DNA of 64,000 bases from Dioscorea cayenensis subsp. rotundata. Taxonomy: Eukaryota > Streptophyta > Magnoliopsida > Dioscoreales > Dioscoreaceae. Location: NCBI RefSeq assembly GCF_009730915.1, contig NC_052486.1, positions 23,341,589 to 23,405,588 of the forward strand, in the 5' to 3' direction. A program made the position numbers and the translations under genes. Below, piece after piece: positions 1 to 9,731 of this stretch. The first letter of the stretch is position 1, and every line of letters starts with the position of its first letter. Under the pieces are notes generated by a model that saw only the letters and a program-made list of their open reading frames with translations, searched no databases and was not told the DNA's origin.

Positions 1-105
1 ACTCTAGTCCACTCAAACCCCAAAAATTCCCAACTCTACCCTTCATAGTTCAGTTCTCACACAAAGCCCATTCTCGTCATTTCAAAACATTAAAAAAAAA
101 ACCCC

Positions 106-114
106 TATAAAATA
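106..114 (+). promoter_or_regulatory. Candidate TATA box of the HD-ZIP IV gene
   Basis: TATAAAATA lies about 450 bases before the start codon at 564, preceding a pyrimidine-rich leader. A possible leader intron may end near 520 or in the pyrimidine-rich stretch around 430-470, which would account for the distance. The assignment rests only on the motif and its position. CGCATTTA at 305-312 is one base off the reverse of the L1 box (TAAATGYA) that epidermal HD-ZIP IV genes often carry, so it is only a weak hint. Confidence 0.35.
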
Positions 115-563
115 AAAAGTCAAAAAGACAGCTAAGAGAAGAAGACAAGGGTGTTTGACCTAAGTGGTCACACAGTGGAAACGCTTATCAACCTCTCTCA
201 CTGACACGTGTCAGTTGACTGGTTCACCGGAGCATGTGATACGTTTCCCCTCTATCTTTCTCTATCTCTTGCCCCTTCTTTTTCTCTTCTCACGTAGTTA
301 TGGTCGCATTTAACTCGTACGGTAACTCCTCCTAATTACCACCCCCTCCCTCCTCTTTTATTGCCCCCCCTCCCTCCCTTCCACCTTCACCAAACCCTAG
401 ACCACCACCACCATCACCACCACCTCTGGTATTCTTCTCTTTACTCTTTCTTCTTCTATGATTTCAGATTCTAATTTTGATTGTTGTTGTAATTTTTCTT
501 TGTTGTTGTTGTTTTGAAGGTAAAAAGGGTGAAGAAGGAGGAGGAGCTAGTACTGGAAAAAGG

Positions 564-3500
564 ATGTATGGGGACTGCCAAGTGCTATCCTCTCTGGTGG
601 GAAACAGCGCCACCGGCAACCCCTCCGTGGTCTCCCCTGACTCCTTCTTCTCTTCCTCCATCCCTAGCGGTTTCATGTCCTCCTTGCCTTTCCATGCATT
701 CCCTCCTTTAGTCCCTGTAAGTATATATATATATATATATATGATGTGAGTAAAGAATGAGAATGAGAATGATGATGATGATGCAGAAGGAGGAAGGGAT
801 GATGGGAAGAAGAGAAGAAGAGATGGAAAGTGGATCTGGGAGTGGACATGTAGATGGTTTAAGCTGTGGTGAAGAACAAGATACAGATACTCAGCAACAG
901 CAACAACAGACACAACCTTCTGGTTCTAAGAAGAAACGTTATCATCGTCACACTGCTCGTCAGATCCAAGAGATGGAAGCGTTAGTCTTCTTCTTTCTTA
1001 ATTCTTTCTAATAATTTTCATCAAATATATTTATAATTTTTTTTAAAAAAAAAAATTTTGTTAGGTTGTTCAAAGAGTGTCCTCATCCTGATGATAAGCA
1101 AAGATTGAAGCTTAGCCAAGATTTAGGACTCAAGCCTCGGCAAGTCAAGTTCTGGTTTCAGAACCGAAGAACTCAGCTTAAGGTTTACTTTTATATTTAT
1201 TTATTTATTTTTATTTTGTTTGGTTGATCATTATGTTTTTAATTAATAATGTTTTTTTATGAATGTTGAAAGGCACAACAAGATAGAGCGGACAATGTGA
1301 TGCTGAGAGCGGAGAATGATAGCTTGAAGAATGAGAATTTCAGGCTTCAAGCGGCGATAAGGAATGTTATATGTCCCAGTTGCGGTGGTCCGGCCATGCT
1401 CGGTGAAATGTCTTTTGATGAACAACATCTTCGACTTGAGAATGCTCGTCTTAAAGAAGAGGTATATATATATATATATATACATACATTCTTGCAAACC
1501 CTAACCCTAACCCTAATTATTTCCTCTTATAATTCTGACTTTGCTCTTGATTCAAGTACTATACAAGTGTTTGTGTGGATTTTGTGCATGCAAAGTATAT
1601 ATATATATACATAATTTTTCATTCATTCTTACTTTCATCAACATGTTTTTGAGGATTTTATGCTTTGAAGGGGATGATGGTATATATACATCTTGTAAAC
1701 CCTAACCCTAAATATTCACTATTGACTTTGATCTTGAGTGATGAAAGAGTTTTTGTGTGAATTCTATCAAGATATATATATACACCATCTGAAATCCTAA
1801 CCCTATATTTTCACTCTTTCTTTGATCTTAAGTTAAAAATGAGTGTTTGTGTGAATACTATATATCCTTCAAAAGAGAGGAGGTATACACCATCAGAAAC
1901 CCTAACCCTAATTTCCCTTCCTTTCTTTATTCTTAATAAAAGTGGAGTCATAAGCCCTAACTTCTTATACTTTCGTTCTTTGATCTCAACTGAAGTAGAA
2001 CATATGCATTCTTGAATTAATTAAGGCCTAACCCTAATTTATCACTGTTACTTTCATCCTGCTCCTTAAATTCAGCTGGAGCGTTTATCCTGCATTGCGT
2101 CGAGGTATGGTAACAGAGGCATGCAAGCAATGGGGCCTGCTCCGCCGCTTCTTCTGCCATCGCTGGACCTCGACATGGGAATTTACTCAAGGAACTTCCA
2201 CGAGCCGGTCGCAGCATCAGCTATAAGCAGTTGTAGTGACATAATTCCAGGCCCTTCGATGCCCGATAACCTCCAGCCTTTCACCGGAGGGATGATCATC
2301 ATGGACCAAGACAAGGCAATGGCACTCGATCTTGCAATGACGGCAAGGGACCATCTTTATCAAATGTGCCAGACTAATGAGCCATTATGGGTCCGACACA
2401 GTGACGGTCTCGAAGTAATGGATGTCGAAGAGCATGCAAAGATGTTACCATGGCCAGTTGATGTGAAACATGAACAGACTTGTGATTTCAGGACTGAAGC
2501 AACCAGAGGAAGTGCACTTGTTATCATGAACAGTATTACTTTGGTTGATGCCTTTTTGGATGCTGTAAGTTCATAAAAAAAAAATTTAATCGAATTTTTC
2601 TTCGGGTTAATTTGTTTCGAATTATAGATTTGGTTATTATATATGATTGCAGGGAAAATGGATGGAGCTCTTCCCATCAATTGTTGCAAAGGCGAAAACA
2701 ATTCAGATTATAACTCCTGGAATCTCTGGCACCCATGGAAATGGATCACTTCATCTGGTAATTGTCATTTGATAATTTTCAATCAATTAGTTTATGAGCT
2801 TGATTTCTCACATTTTATGAGCAGATGTATGCAGAGCTACAAGTTCTTTCTCCATTAGTACCGACACGTGAGACATATTTTCTTCGGTATTGCCAACACA
2901 ATGCCGAAGAAGGCACTTGGACCATTGTTGATTTCCCGGCCGATTGCTTTCAAAACAATCTTCAGTTACCGATTCCCCATTACCGACGACGTCCTTCTGG
3001 TTGTGTAATTCAAGACATGCCTAATGGATACTCAAGAGTACTACCACTATATATACTACCACTTCATTACCAATCCTTGATCTTCCTAAAAATTCTCATT
3101 CATCTTGATTTCTCATAATCATCTATTGTTACAATATTCACACAGGTGATGTGGGTAGAACATGGAGAGGTGGAAGACAAACCAGTGCATCAGATATTCC
3201 AACAATTCGTTAACAGCGGTGCTGCTTTCGGATCGACTCAATGGTTATCGGTCTTGCAACGACAATGCGAAAGGCTGGCAAGCTTAATGGCTAGAAATAT
3301 CTCTGATCTTGGAGGTATATATATATACATATATCCATTTAATTTCTTCTTGCAAAATTCAATCTCTTAATTCTCAACCAATATAATATATATATATATA
3401 TATATATTTGCAGTGATTCCTTCTCCTGAAGCAAGGAAGAACATGATGAAACTATCACAAAGGATGATAAGAACATTCTGTGGGAACATAAGCTCAAGTG

Positions 3501-3934
3501 GAGCTCAATCATGGACAGCACTCTCTGATTCATCAGATGACACCATTAGAGTCACAACCAGGAAGAACACTGAACCAGGACAACCAAATGGAGTCATTCT
3601 CAGTGCTGTTTCCACTACCTGGCTTCCTTTCTCTCATGACCAAGTCTTTGATCTCTTAACCGATGAACAAAAAAGATCTCAGGTAAAAACTTAATTAAAA
3701 ACTCAAAAAAATTAATTACACAATATATTAATTACTTATCTCATTGTATCTTCTAATAATTTATCATTAATTTTTCAGCTTGATGTTCTCTCTAATGGTA
3801 ACACTCTCCATGAAGTTGCTCACATTGCCAATGGCTCTCATCCAAGAAATTGCATCTCTCTTCTCCGCATAAACGTAAGTTAATCTTTTATTATTTCATG
3901 TTCTTATAACATTAACATTAACATTAACCTACTT

Positions 3935-3974
<40 letters not shown>

Positions 3975-4411
3975 TATGATGTTTACGTGCATGGTTTTGC
4001 ATGAAAAAGGCTTCGAGCAATTCATCACAGAACGTAGAATTACTGCTGCAAGAGAGTAGCACACATCAAGCCGGCGGGAGTGTCGTCGTCTATGCTACCG
4101 TCGATGTGGATGCCGTTCAAGTGGCGATGAGCGGTGAGGATCCATCGTACATTCCATTGTTGCCGATGGGGTTTGTCATGTTACCGGCTGTACCTCCGAC
4201 GAGCAATTCAGCAATGGCCGGTAACACCGGGTGCCTTCTCACTGTTGGTTTGCAAGTACTGGCTAGTGCCGTCCCGTCGGCGAAGCTCAACTTGTCGAGT
4301 GTGACGGCGATCAACAACCACCTCTGCAACGCCGTGCACCAGATCACCTCTGCGCTCGGTGGTGCCGGCGAAGCTCAGGCTGAGCCTTCAGCCACCTTGC
4401 CGGAAAATTAG
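564..4411 (+). CDS. HDG5-like: HD-ZIP class IV homeodomain-START transcription factor, HDG5/ROC3 type
   Basis: Nuclear DNA-binding protein of the GL2/PDF2 family that controls epidermal cell fate. Eleven coding exons join in phase: 564-716, 787-980, 1065-1182, 1273-1461, 2076-2564, 2653-2757, 2825-3037, 3146-3314, 3414-3682, 3779-3874, 4010-4411, giving 798 residues, normal for the class. The homeodomain is at about residues 99-158 ([20 protein letters not shown], then [10 protein letters not shown]). A zipper-loop-zipper with the CPSCGG loop motif follows at about 156-225, then a START domain from about 300 to 525 and the conserved C-terminal region. The start is chosen because [10 protein letters not shown] matches the N terminus typical of HDG5/ROC3 proteins. 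Intron 4 (1462-2075) carries a telomere-like degenerate repeat array; introns 8 and 10 carry (TA)n. All splice sites are GT-AG. The class call is certain; the HDG5/ROC3 assignment is by N-terminal similarity recalled from memory. Confidence 0.95.
1462..2075 (+). repeat. Degenerate tandem array with telomere-like CCCTAA motifs in intron 4
   Basis: The intron contains four or five degraded copies of a unit of roughly 90-190 bases. Each unit has a (TA)n tract, an AAACCCTAACCCTAA-like motif (near 1497, 1697, 1795, 1898 and 2028), a TTTGATCTTGAGT-like stretch and a GTGTTTGTGTG-like stretch. The copies are seen by eye. Whether the CCCTAA motifs act as telo-box sites for Myb-type proteins is inference. 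Confidence 0.7.
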
Positions 4412-5229
4412 TTAGCTAGCTCTATAATCCACCCTCTCCATGGCCTGAAATTACCATAATGCCCTTGCCTGATCACAACCACAACCAGTATTAGTACTAA
4501 ATTACTAATCCCCCCATTCTTTTGTGTCCTTAGCTGGCATCCTTGAGGGAAAAAGACTCACCACCCTCCCTCACTGGCATTTTCAAAATGACGTAAATAC
4601 CCTTGAGCTATCAAGGGCATTTTAGTCATTTTGTATTTTTGGTGAGGTTTTTTTTATTCTCTCTTCATCTCTCCATGCTGTGGGGGCATTATGGTCATTT
4701 TGGCAAGAGGAATGGAAATAAAAAAAAATGTTTCTAATTATTAGTAATTAAGTAAATAGAGAGATGATTTCTAAGTGTTAAAAACTTGGTAATTAAATCA
4801 AGAAGAGAGAAAGTTTGTCTGGAGGGGAGTCAAGAGCGCACCAGATGGAGTTCGTTTTGGTTCGGGAATTGACTTCTTTATTAAATTTATGTTGTTGTTT
4901 TTTTCTTTTGCTTTTTTGTTGGATTTTTCATTTCATGTCTTTTCAGTTTGCTGTATTAATTTATTGTCAGAACTTTATATTTAATGTTATTATCTATTTT
5001 GAATTTCAATGTTTGTGTGTAGCTGGATTGTTTGTTTCTATTGGGTGTTCATTTACTGAGGTTTGGTGGGTGAGAAGTGGTAGAGTAAATGCTGCATTTG
5101 CTGTTGTTGTTGCTGTTCATTTACTGTTGAAGTTCAAAAAGTTAATTTATGATTTGTCTCTGCTTTTTCTGCAGATTTACAGCTCAATCTGTAAAAATAT
5201 TCCTGCTTGAGATTAGAAATCTACTTTTT
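4412..5229. other. 3' flank of the HD-ZIP IV gene, no gene seen
   Basis: This contains the probable 3' UTR of the HD-ZIP IV gene followed by T-rich sequence. The longest open frame (4815-5210) has low-complexity hydrophobic composition and no recognisable motif, so I do not call it. Confidence 0.6.
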
Positions 5230-5960
5230 TTGGAATTCAGGATGAACATTAAAAATTACACTTCAGAAATGAAAGTTCTTTACAACGAGAGTGATGTTAT
5301 TTTTATGTTTTTTTTTTTCAAGATAGAGATTAAAATTTTTTTTTTGGTATGACATCAAATCAGAAGTGAGAGGCCATGGCTCAAATCTTTCCCCCAAAAG
5401 TACTCTTTTCATACACTGTTTATTCGGGATTTATATATTATTCTCATACTCGTATATATATCGTATATCGTGCTCTAATCATCTGCTTAAGATCTGCTTT
5501 ATATTCATAAAAATAAGGCGCTTATCGTCTATTTTTCAAAAAAAAAAAAATTCTCTCTTTGGAGTTCATAATGAAATTGCTGAAAAAGGTTCATGATCAG
5601 AAACGAAAATTTTGACTTTGTAGTAGTTCACAAGACATATATATGATCATGAGATATTATTCACAGAAAATTAACATTAGAATGGAACTTCAGGATGAAC
5701 ATTAAAGGTTTTTCAGAAATGAAAAAGTTTTGGCAATATAGTTCACAGTAATATGATCATGAGATGATGTTAAGTTTTAGGACTAAATCGGTAGAGATTG
5801 AACATTAACAAGGTACTGCTTCAGAAATGACAATTTTTCTGATATACTACTTCAGAACTAAATTGGCAAATTACAATAAGCCTAGCATTATATGTACTTC
5901 AGAAATGAAAATTTTGAGAATATAGTTCATAGTCATACATGATCAAGAAATGTTGAGTTT
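5230..5960. repeat. Degenerate repeat array (CTTCAGAAATGAAAATTTT-type units)
   Basis: Short blocks recur in the same order: TTCAGGATGAACATT (about 5236 and 5689), TTCAGAAATGA (5262, 5713, 5820, 5899), a TAGTTCACAG-type block (5623, 5740, 5923) and ATATGATCATGAGA (5641, 5751, with a diverged copy near 5937). Units are around 90-120 bases and heavily diverged. The array is interrupted by the SINE-like element at 5367-5550. It lies between the 3' ends of two convergent genes. Its origin is unknown. Confidence 0.55.
5367..5550 (+). mobile_element. SINE-like element, 5'-truncated copy
   Basis: A B-box-like segment (GGCTCAAATCTTTCC), a body with CTCTTTTCATACACTGTTTATTCGG-type sequence and the tail block TTCATAAAAATAAGGCGCTTATCG are followed by a poly(A) run at 5537-5550. 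The layout and several blocks match the copy at 15795-16059, including the GGCRCTTATC block just before poly(A). The tRNA-like 5' head seen in the other copy is missing here. The family name is not known to me. Confidence 0.55.
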
Positions 5961-6029
5961 CAGAAACAATTACAAGAGTGAATCAAAACAATCAAGAAAC
6001 AAATTCAGAAATTACAAGCGTCTTTGTTC

Positions 6030-6831
6030 TTATGATGTGTTTAAGAACAAAAGATCTTCTTGTTCAGAGTCTTCATCTATTATCATTTCTGAAATCAAAA
6101 TTGAGCAAACATGTATTTTGTTCAATCACATAAACAATAAAACACTGATTATAATATATTTCAATGTCAAAAGCACATACCTTCCAAAAAGTCATCAACT
6201 GAGTCCTCACAGAGCATTTCATCAGTCATAATTGATTCAGCTGTCAAATTATTCAAACTGATGACTTTTGATTTATCATGATAAATGAAATTACTAAACA
6301 TTCATGCACTTAGTTTGCTTACCATCTGCATAACCATCGCAACAGTTTTGCATGAACATTATTAAATCTGAATCATAAGCGGATGAATACATCGAAACCT
6401 CTGAAACTTTTGACCAGTTATTCTCGTACTCATTCACAAGACTTCTCATTTTCTTTAGAGATTTCTCATTCCTCTGCTCATCTTCTGCAAATGTCACCTC
6501 AGGTTCTGGATCTTTGATTGTCAATGAATCTGCCGAAAAATAATTCCTAATATTCATCAGTTCTTCAATCAAAGCAATACATAAACATGATCAAAAACAA
6601 GTTCAGATGCTAGAATCAAGACAAGAAATCAAGAAGAAAAAAAAAAAGAAGAGTTATCGAATAACATCAAGAACTAAAAAAAGAAATATGAAAGAGATTA
6701 CCGTGATATCGGCATTCCATGGCGATAGTCAAATCAAAGTCTTCTTCCCAATGAAATCTCTTGCAAGTAGTCAAAGGTTTGAGACCAGGAACAAAGAGCT
6801 TTGAAGATGACACAGGAGACAAAAACAACAT
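6030..6831 (-). CDS. Unrecognised small acidic protein, four coding exons
   Basis: Coding exons 6702-6831, 6323-6562, 6181-6240 and 6030-6088 join in phase to give 162 residues; all junctions are GT-AG, the three coding introns are phase 1, and the stop is TAA. The start at 6831 (MLFLSPVSSSKLF) is chosen because a leader intron (6839-6936, donor GTGAGT, acceptor CTTTCAG) ends just before it. The N terminus contains CKRFHWEEDFDLTIAMECR. The middle is charged and probably helical (RNEKSLKKMRSLVNEYENNW). The C terminus is strongly acidic (CEDSVDDFLE, IDEDSEQEDLL). I see no signal peptide or membrane segment, and I do not recognise the family. An E2F-type site upstream suggests expression around S phase; that is inference. 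The gene lies tail-to-head behind the next minus-strand gene. Confidence 0.75.
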
Positions 6832-7018
6832 GGTTCTTCTGAAAGAGAAACAGAAACTATGAACTATCAAAATTAAGGATAGAGAAAGAGCCAATTTGAG
6901 AGGTAAATGAGAGGTTATTTGGATGGAAAAACTCACCAGCGTTGATGGATTGAAGATGAATGAATTCCAGTTCGAAGTTTATAATATAGACCTGTAAATA
7001 TTAGTTGGTTTACAGTTA

Positions 7019-7028
7019 TTTTCCCGCC
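7019..7028 (-). promoter_or_regulatory. E2F-type binding site upstream of the small acidic gene
   Basis: TTTTCCCGCC contains TTTCCCGC, an exact match to the plant E2F consensus TTTSSCGC. It lies about 190 bases before the start codon at 6831 and about 80 bases before the 5' end of the leader intron. A TATA-like stretch (6979-6991, minus strand) sits between it and the leader. Plant genes of DNA replication and chromatin often carry this site. Confidence 0.6.
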
Positions 7029-7426
7029 ACTGAACAGTTAGACAGTTATGGTAGTTGAAACAATTTGCACCCTCTTTTCAACTCATATTACAAAAAAGTC
7101 CCCAAGGCTCAACATTTAGCAAGAAAACTTAACGTTTTTAGTTTCTTTGTTTAGTTTTAAGATCAAATAATGTGTTTTCAATTTCCACAATTTTCAAGAA
7201 TTGGAAGCAAAACATAAACAAAGATAAACTCAAAGTTTGAGCTTCTTTATTGAGTATAAAAGATCAAAAGATGTATCAATTCCAACAAAATTCCAATATC
7301 TAAACCAAAACAGACAAAACAAAAGAGAAAATTTAAACACAGAAAAACAAAGTTTGAATCAAATGAAGGTTGTCAGGGATGAACAACCTCAGAGTATTGT
7401 TAATTGCAAAGAAGACAAATCTAAAT

Positions 7427-8451
7427 TTAGTCTTCTTCTTTATCCTCATCTTCATCTTCATCTTCATCCTGGAAGCGGAGATGCTTCCCTTCAGGCACAG
7501 GAAGACCCTTCAACACCAACACACTTGGCGAAACATTCTTCATCTTGCCGACTTCCTCCTCGCCCTCGATCTCATCATCGCTGTTGTATATGAACCTCGT
7601 ATGCTTCCCTACAAACTCAGCCACTCTCTTCTCATCCTCCTGCATTGACATCTTCATCAACCCATCAATCAATTCATCCAAACACTCCTCCTCCTCCTCT
7701 TCATCAAGTCCATCTTCTTTATCAATGCTTGCCCTGACATGATCATCAGTTTCGGCTTTTCCCAGGGGAATCAAACAGTAATGCACGATTAATCAAACAG
7801 TCAATTGATTTCAGAGCATCCACCTAAACCAAAAAGGGGGAAAAGATTAAATCTTGAGAACTAGAAAACAAGATACAAATAACTAAAATCATCATACCTT
7901 CTGTTTGATCTCTGGATCACCATTTACAACCACAACAGGAGGTGCTATCAAAATCTTGTCCAATTGAGAAGCATTGGGATCTAATAACTTGTTCACAAGC
8001 TCAGCCTCCTCCTCCTCCACCTTCTGAAGCAATGTCTTCACTTGGCCTCTGAGCAATGCCTCACCAGATCCTGGAGTCTTCTTTGCCTGAGAAAAGCTCT
8101 TCGACATCGATGACAACGGAGTCTTCTTGGCCAAACCGATGATTGGCGAGTCATTAGTGATGTCCAGGAGCACAGTTCTTGATCTTGAAACCACCAAATC
8201 TTCTTGTTTGCTCTTTTCTGATCCAAAAACAGAAAGAAAGAAAGAAAGAAGAAAATCAGAGAGCAAGCAAGAGAATGCAAGTGTGAGAAACAAGTGGGAA
8301 CTTTTTGCTTACGAGATTGAAGAGCACTGGTGGTTTGAGATCTTGTCACTCTTCTCAAAGAGGATGGAGTCTCCATTGATCCTAATTGGGATTTGCTTAG
8401 AAGGAAAGGAGAAACGGAGAAGGGTTTGTGAGGATGGTGAAGAGCTTGCAA
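7427..8451 (-). CDS. Unrecognised acidic protein with a G2/M-type promoter; apparent frameshift in the last exon
   Basis: Three exons: 8313-8451, 7898-8217 and 7427-7823. The frame starts at 8451, but the second Met at 8376 (METPSSLRRVTRSQT) is more likely because the MSA elements sit only 31 bases before the first. Visible motifs are LRRVTRSQT near the N terminus, LLDITNDSPIIGLAKKTP, a coiled-coil-like VKTLLQKVEEEEAELVNKLL, GKHTRFIYNSDDEIEGEEE and a C-terminal Asp/Glu run. Exon 3 enters in one frame (VDALKSIDCLINRALLFDS) but the rest is open in another. The shift sits at or next to the four-G run at 7765-7768, where one base fewer would keep a single frame of about 284 residues. It could be a sequencing error or a real lesion. 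The domain motifs look like a conserved plant family, but I cannot name it. The promoter suggests a mitotic role. Confidence 0.7.
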
Positions 8452-8481
8452 GGGTTTATAGAAATTTGAATTTGTGGGGAT

Positions 8482-8503
8482 CCAACGGTCATATGACCGT
8501 TGG
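8482..8503 (-). promoter_or_regulatory. Palindromic pair of MSA (mitosis-specific activator) elements
   Basis: A perfect 22-base palindrome holds two AACGG cores, each in a YCYAACGGYYA-like context, in inverted orientation around CATATG. The MSA consensus is bound by three-repeat MYB (MYB3R) factors and drives or represses G2/M genes such as B-type cyclins. The pair is 31 bases before the first Met of the neighbouring minus-strand gene. Confidence 0.75.
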
Positions 8504-8529
8504 TGGTGCGTGCTGTGTGTTTCTTTCTT

Positions 8530-9731
8530 AAAATAACACTAAGCATTAGGCTATGATAGCTAACACCTTTCTTTTTTTATTTTTTTATTTTTTAATTTGA
8601 GTAGTTTCCTGGAATTACTCAATTTTATTTAATAATAATATGTGAATGTAATATAAACAATTAAATGCTTACAAAAAGCTCATAATATCATGACGATATT
8701 GGCCCTCTTTATAAAAAGTTGAGTGTGATATATTTAAAAAGTATTGAGTTCAAATCTTTATTAGATACAATAGTGATAATAGTCCTTGGTTTTAAGTACA
8801 AATTTACTGTTTAAACATATGTCACCAAGTAAGGAGGTGCAAGCTGAATGATCAATTATCGGCCTATACACACACCCCCTTGCACTTGTCGCTTTATTAC
8901 AAAAAAATAATTACATGTTTTGTATTGAAATTTATTCACTAATATTTATTACATAAAATTCTAAATAAACAAAATTAGGTTAATTGCAAAATAGTGAGAG
9001 TGAAATGCATAATTGGTTTGAATTATGTCTAAATATTTATTTTGACTTATTGAAAATAATATTTTTTTATCAATTTATAAGTTTTAGTAAAGATTCATAC
9101 AAATAGCGAATATTGATAAAAGATAAAAGTTAAATCAAAAAATGATGAATATAAAAAAAAAAATCCAAAAATATTACGCCATCCAAAAACTAATGAAGCT
9201 CTCGAAGCTCCATAGATTTTTTTTTATATATATATTTTAGAAGTCAACACAAAAACAAATTCTTCATTTTAATCATTTGACCAGTTTTCCGTAGCTTTGT
9301 ATTTCTTTAGTCTCCCGTAGCTTTGTATTTCTTTTGATTTTCAATTTTTTCATATATTTCATCTATGGTGATTAATTGTGTAATTTTATATTGTTTTGTA
9401 GTTTTAGTTCTTAGACGTTTTGTTTGTGTTGATTTTTTTCCCTTATCCATTTGTATTCTAATTTTTAATAAATCAATAATTTATCTATTTTTTAAAATAA
9501 AAAAATCAAGCTTTTTTTTTAATAATTCACAAATGCACCAATAATTCAATCTACAACCATCCTTCCACAAATCATGAACTATTGTAACAATGTACCCAGA
9601 AAGCATAAACATATTAAAAACACAATGTTATTTGTACAAATTAAGTTCACAAATATGCCTCCCAACTTACTTAACAGCCATTAGAGTTGAAAAATCCATT
9701 CAATAAACTTAATTTGTACAAATAACATTAT
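8530..9731. other. AT-rich intergenic stretch, no gene seen
   Basis: Sequence between the MSA-controlled gene and the 3' end of the XTH gene. Around 8700-8910 there is a segment with a GAGTTCAAATC box and a TTGCACTTGTCGC block before an A run, faintly resembling the SINE-like copies. It is too diverged to call. Two near-identical CCGTAGCTTTGTATTTCTTT blocks occur at about 9289 and 9315. Confidence 0.5.

Noticed and set aside
464-913. 149-codon minus-strand frame opposite the first exons of the HD-ZIP IV gene
   Set aside because: It is a shadow of the Ser/Pro-rich and repeat sequence; the plus-strand exons are strongly supported.
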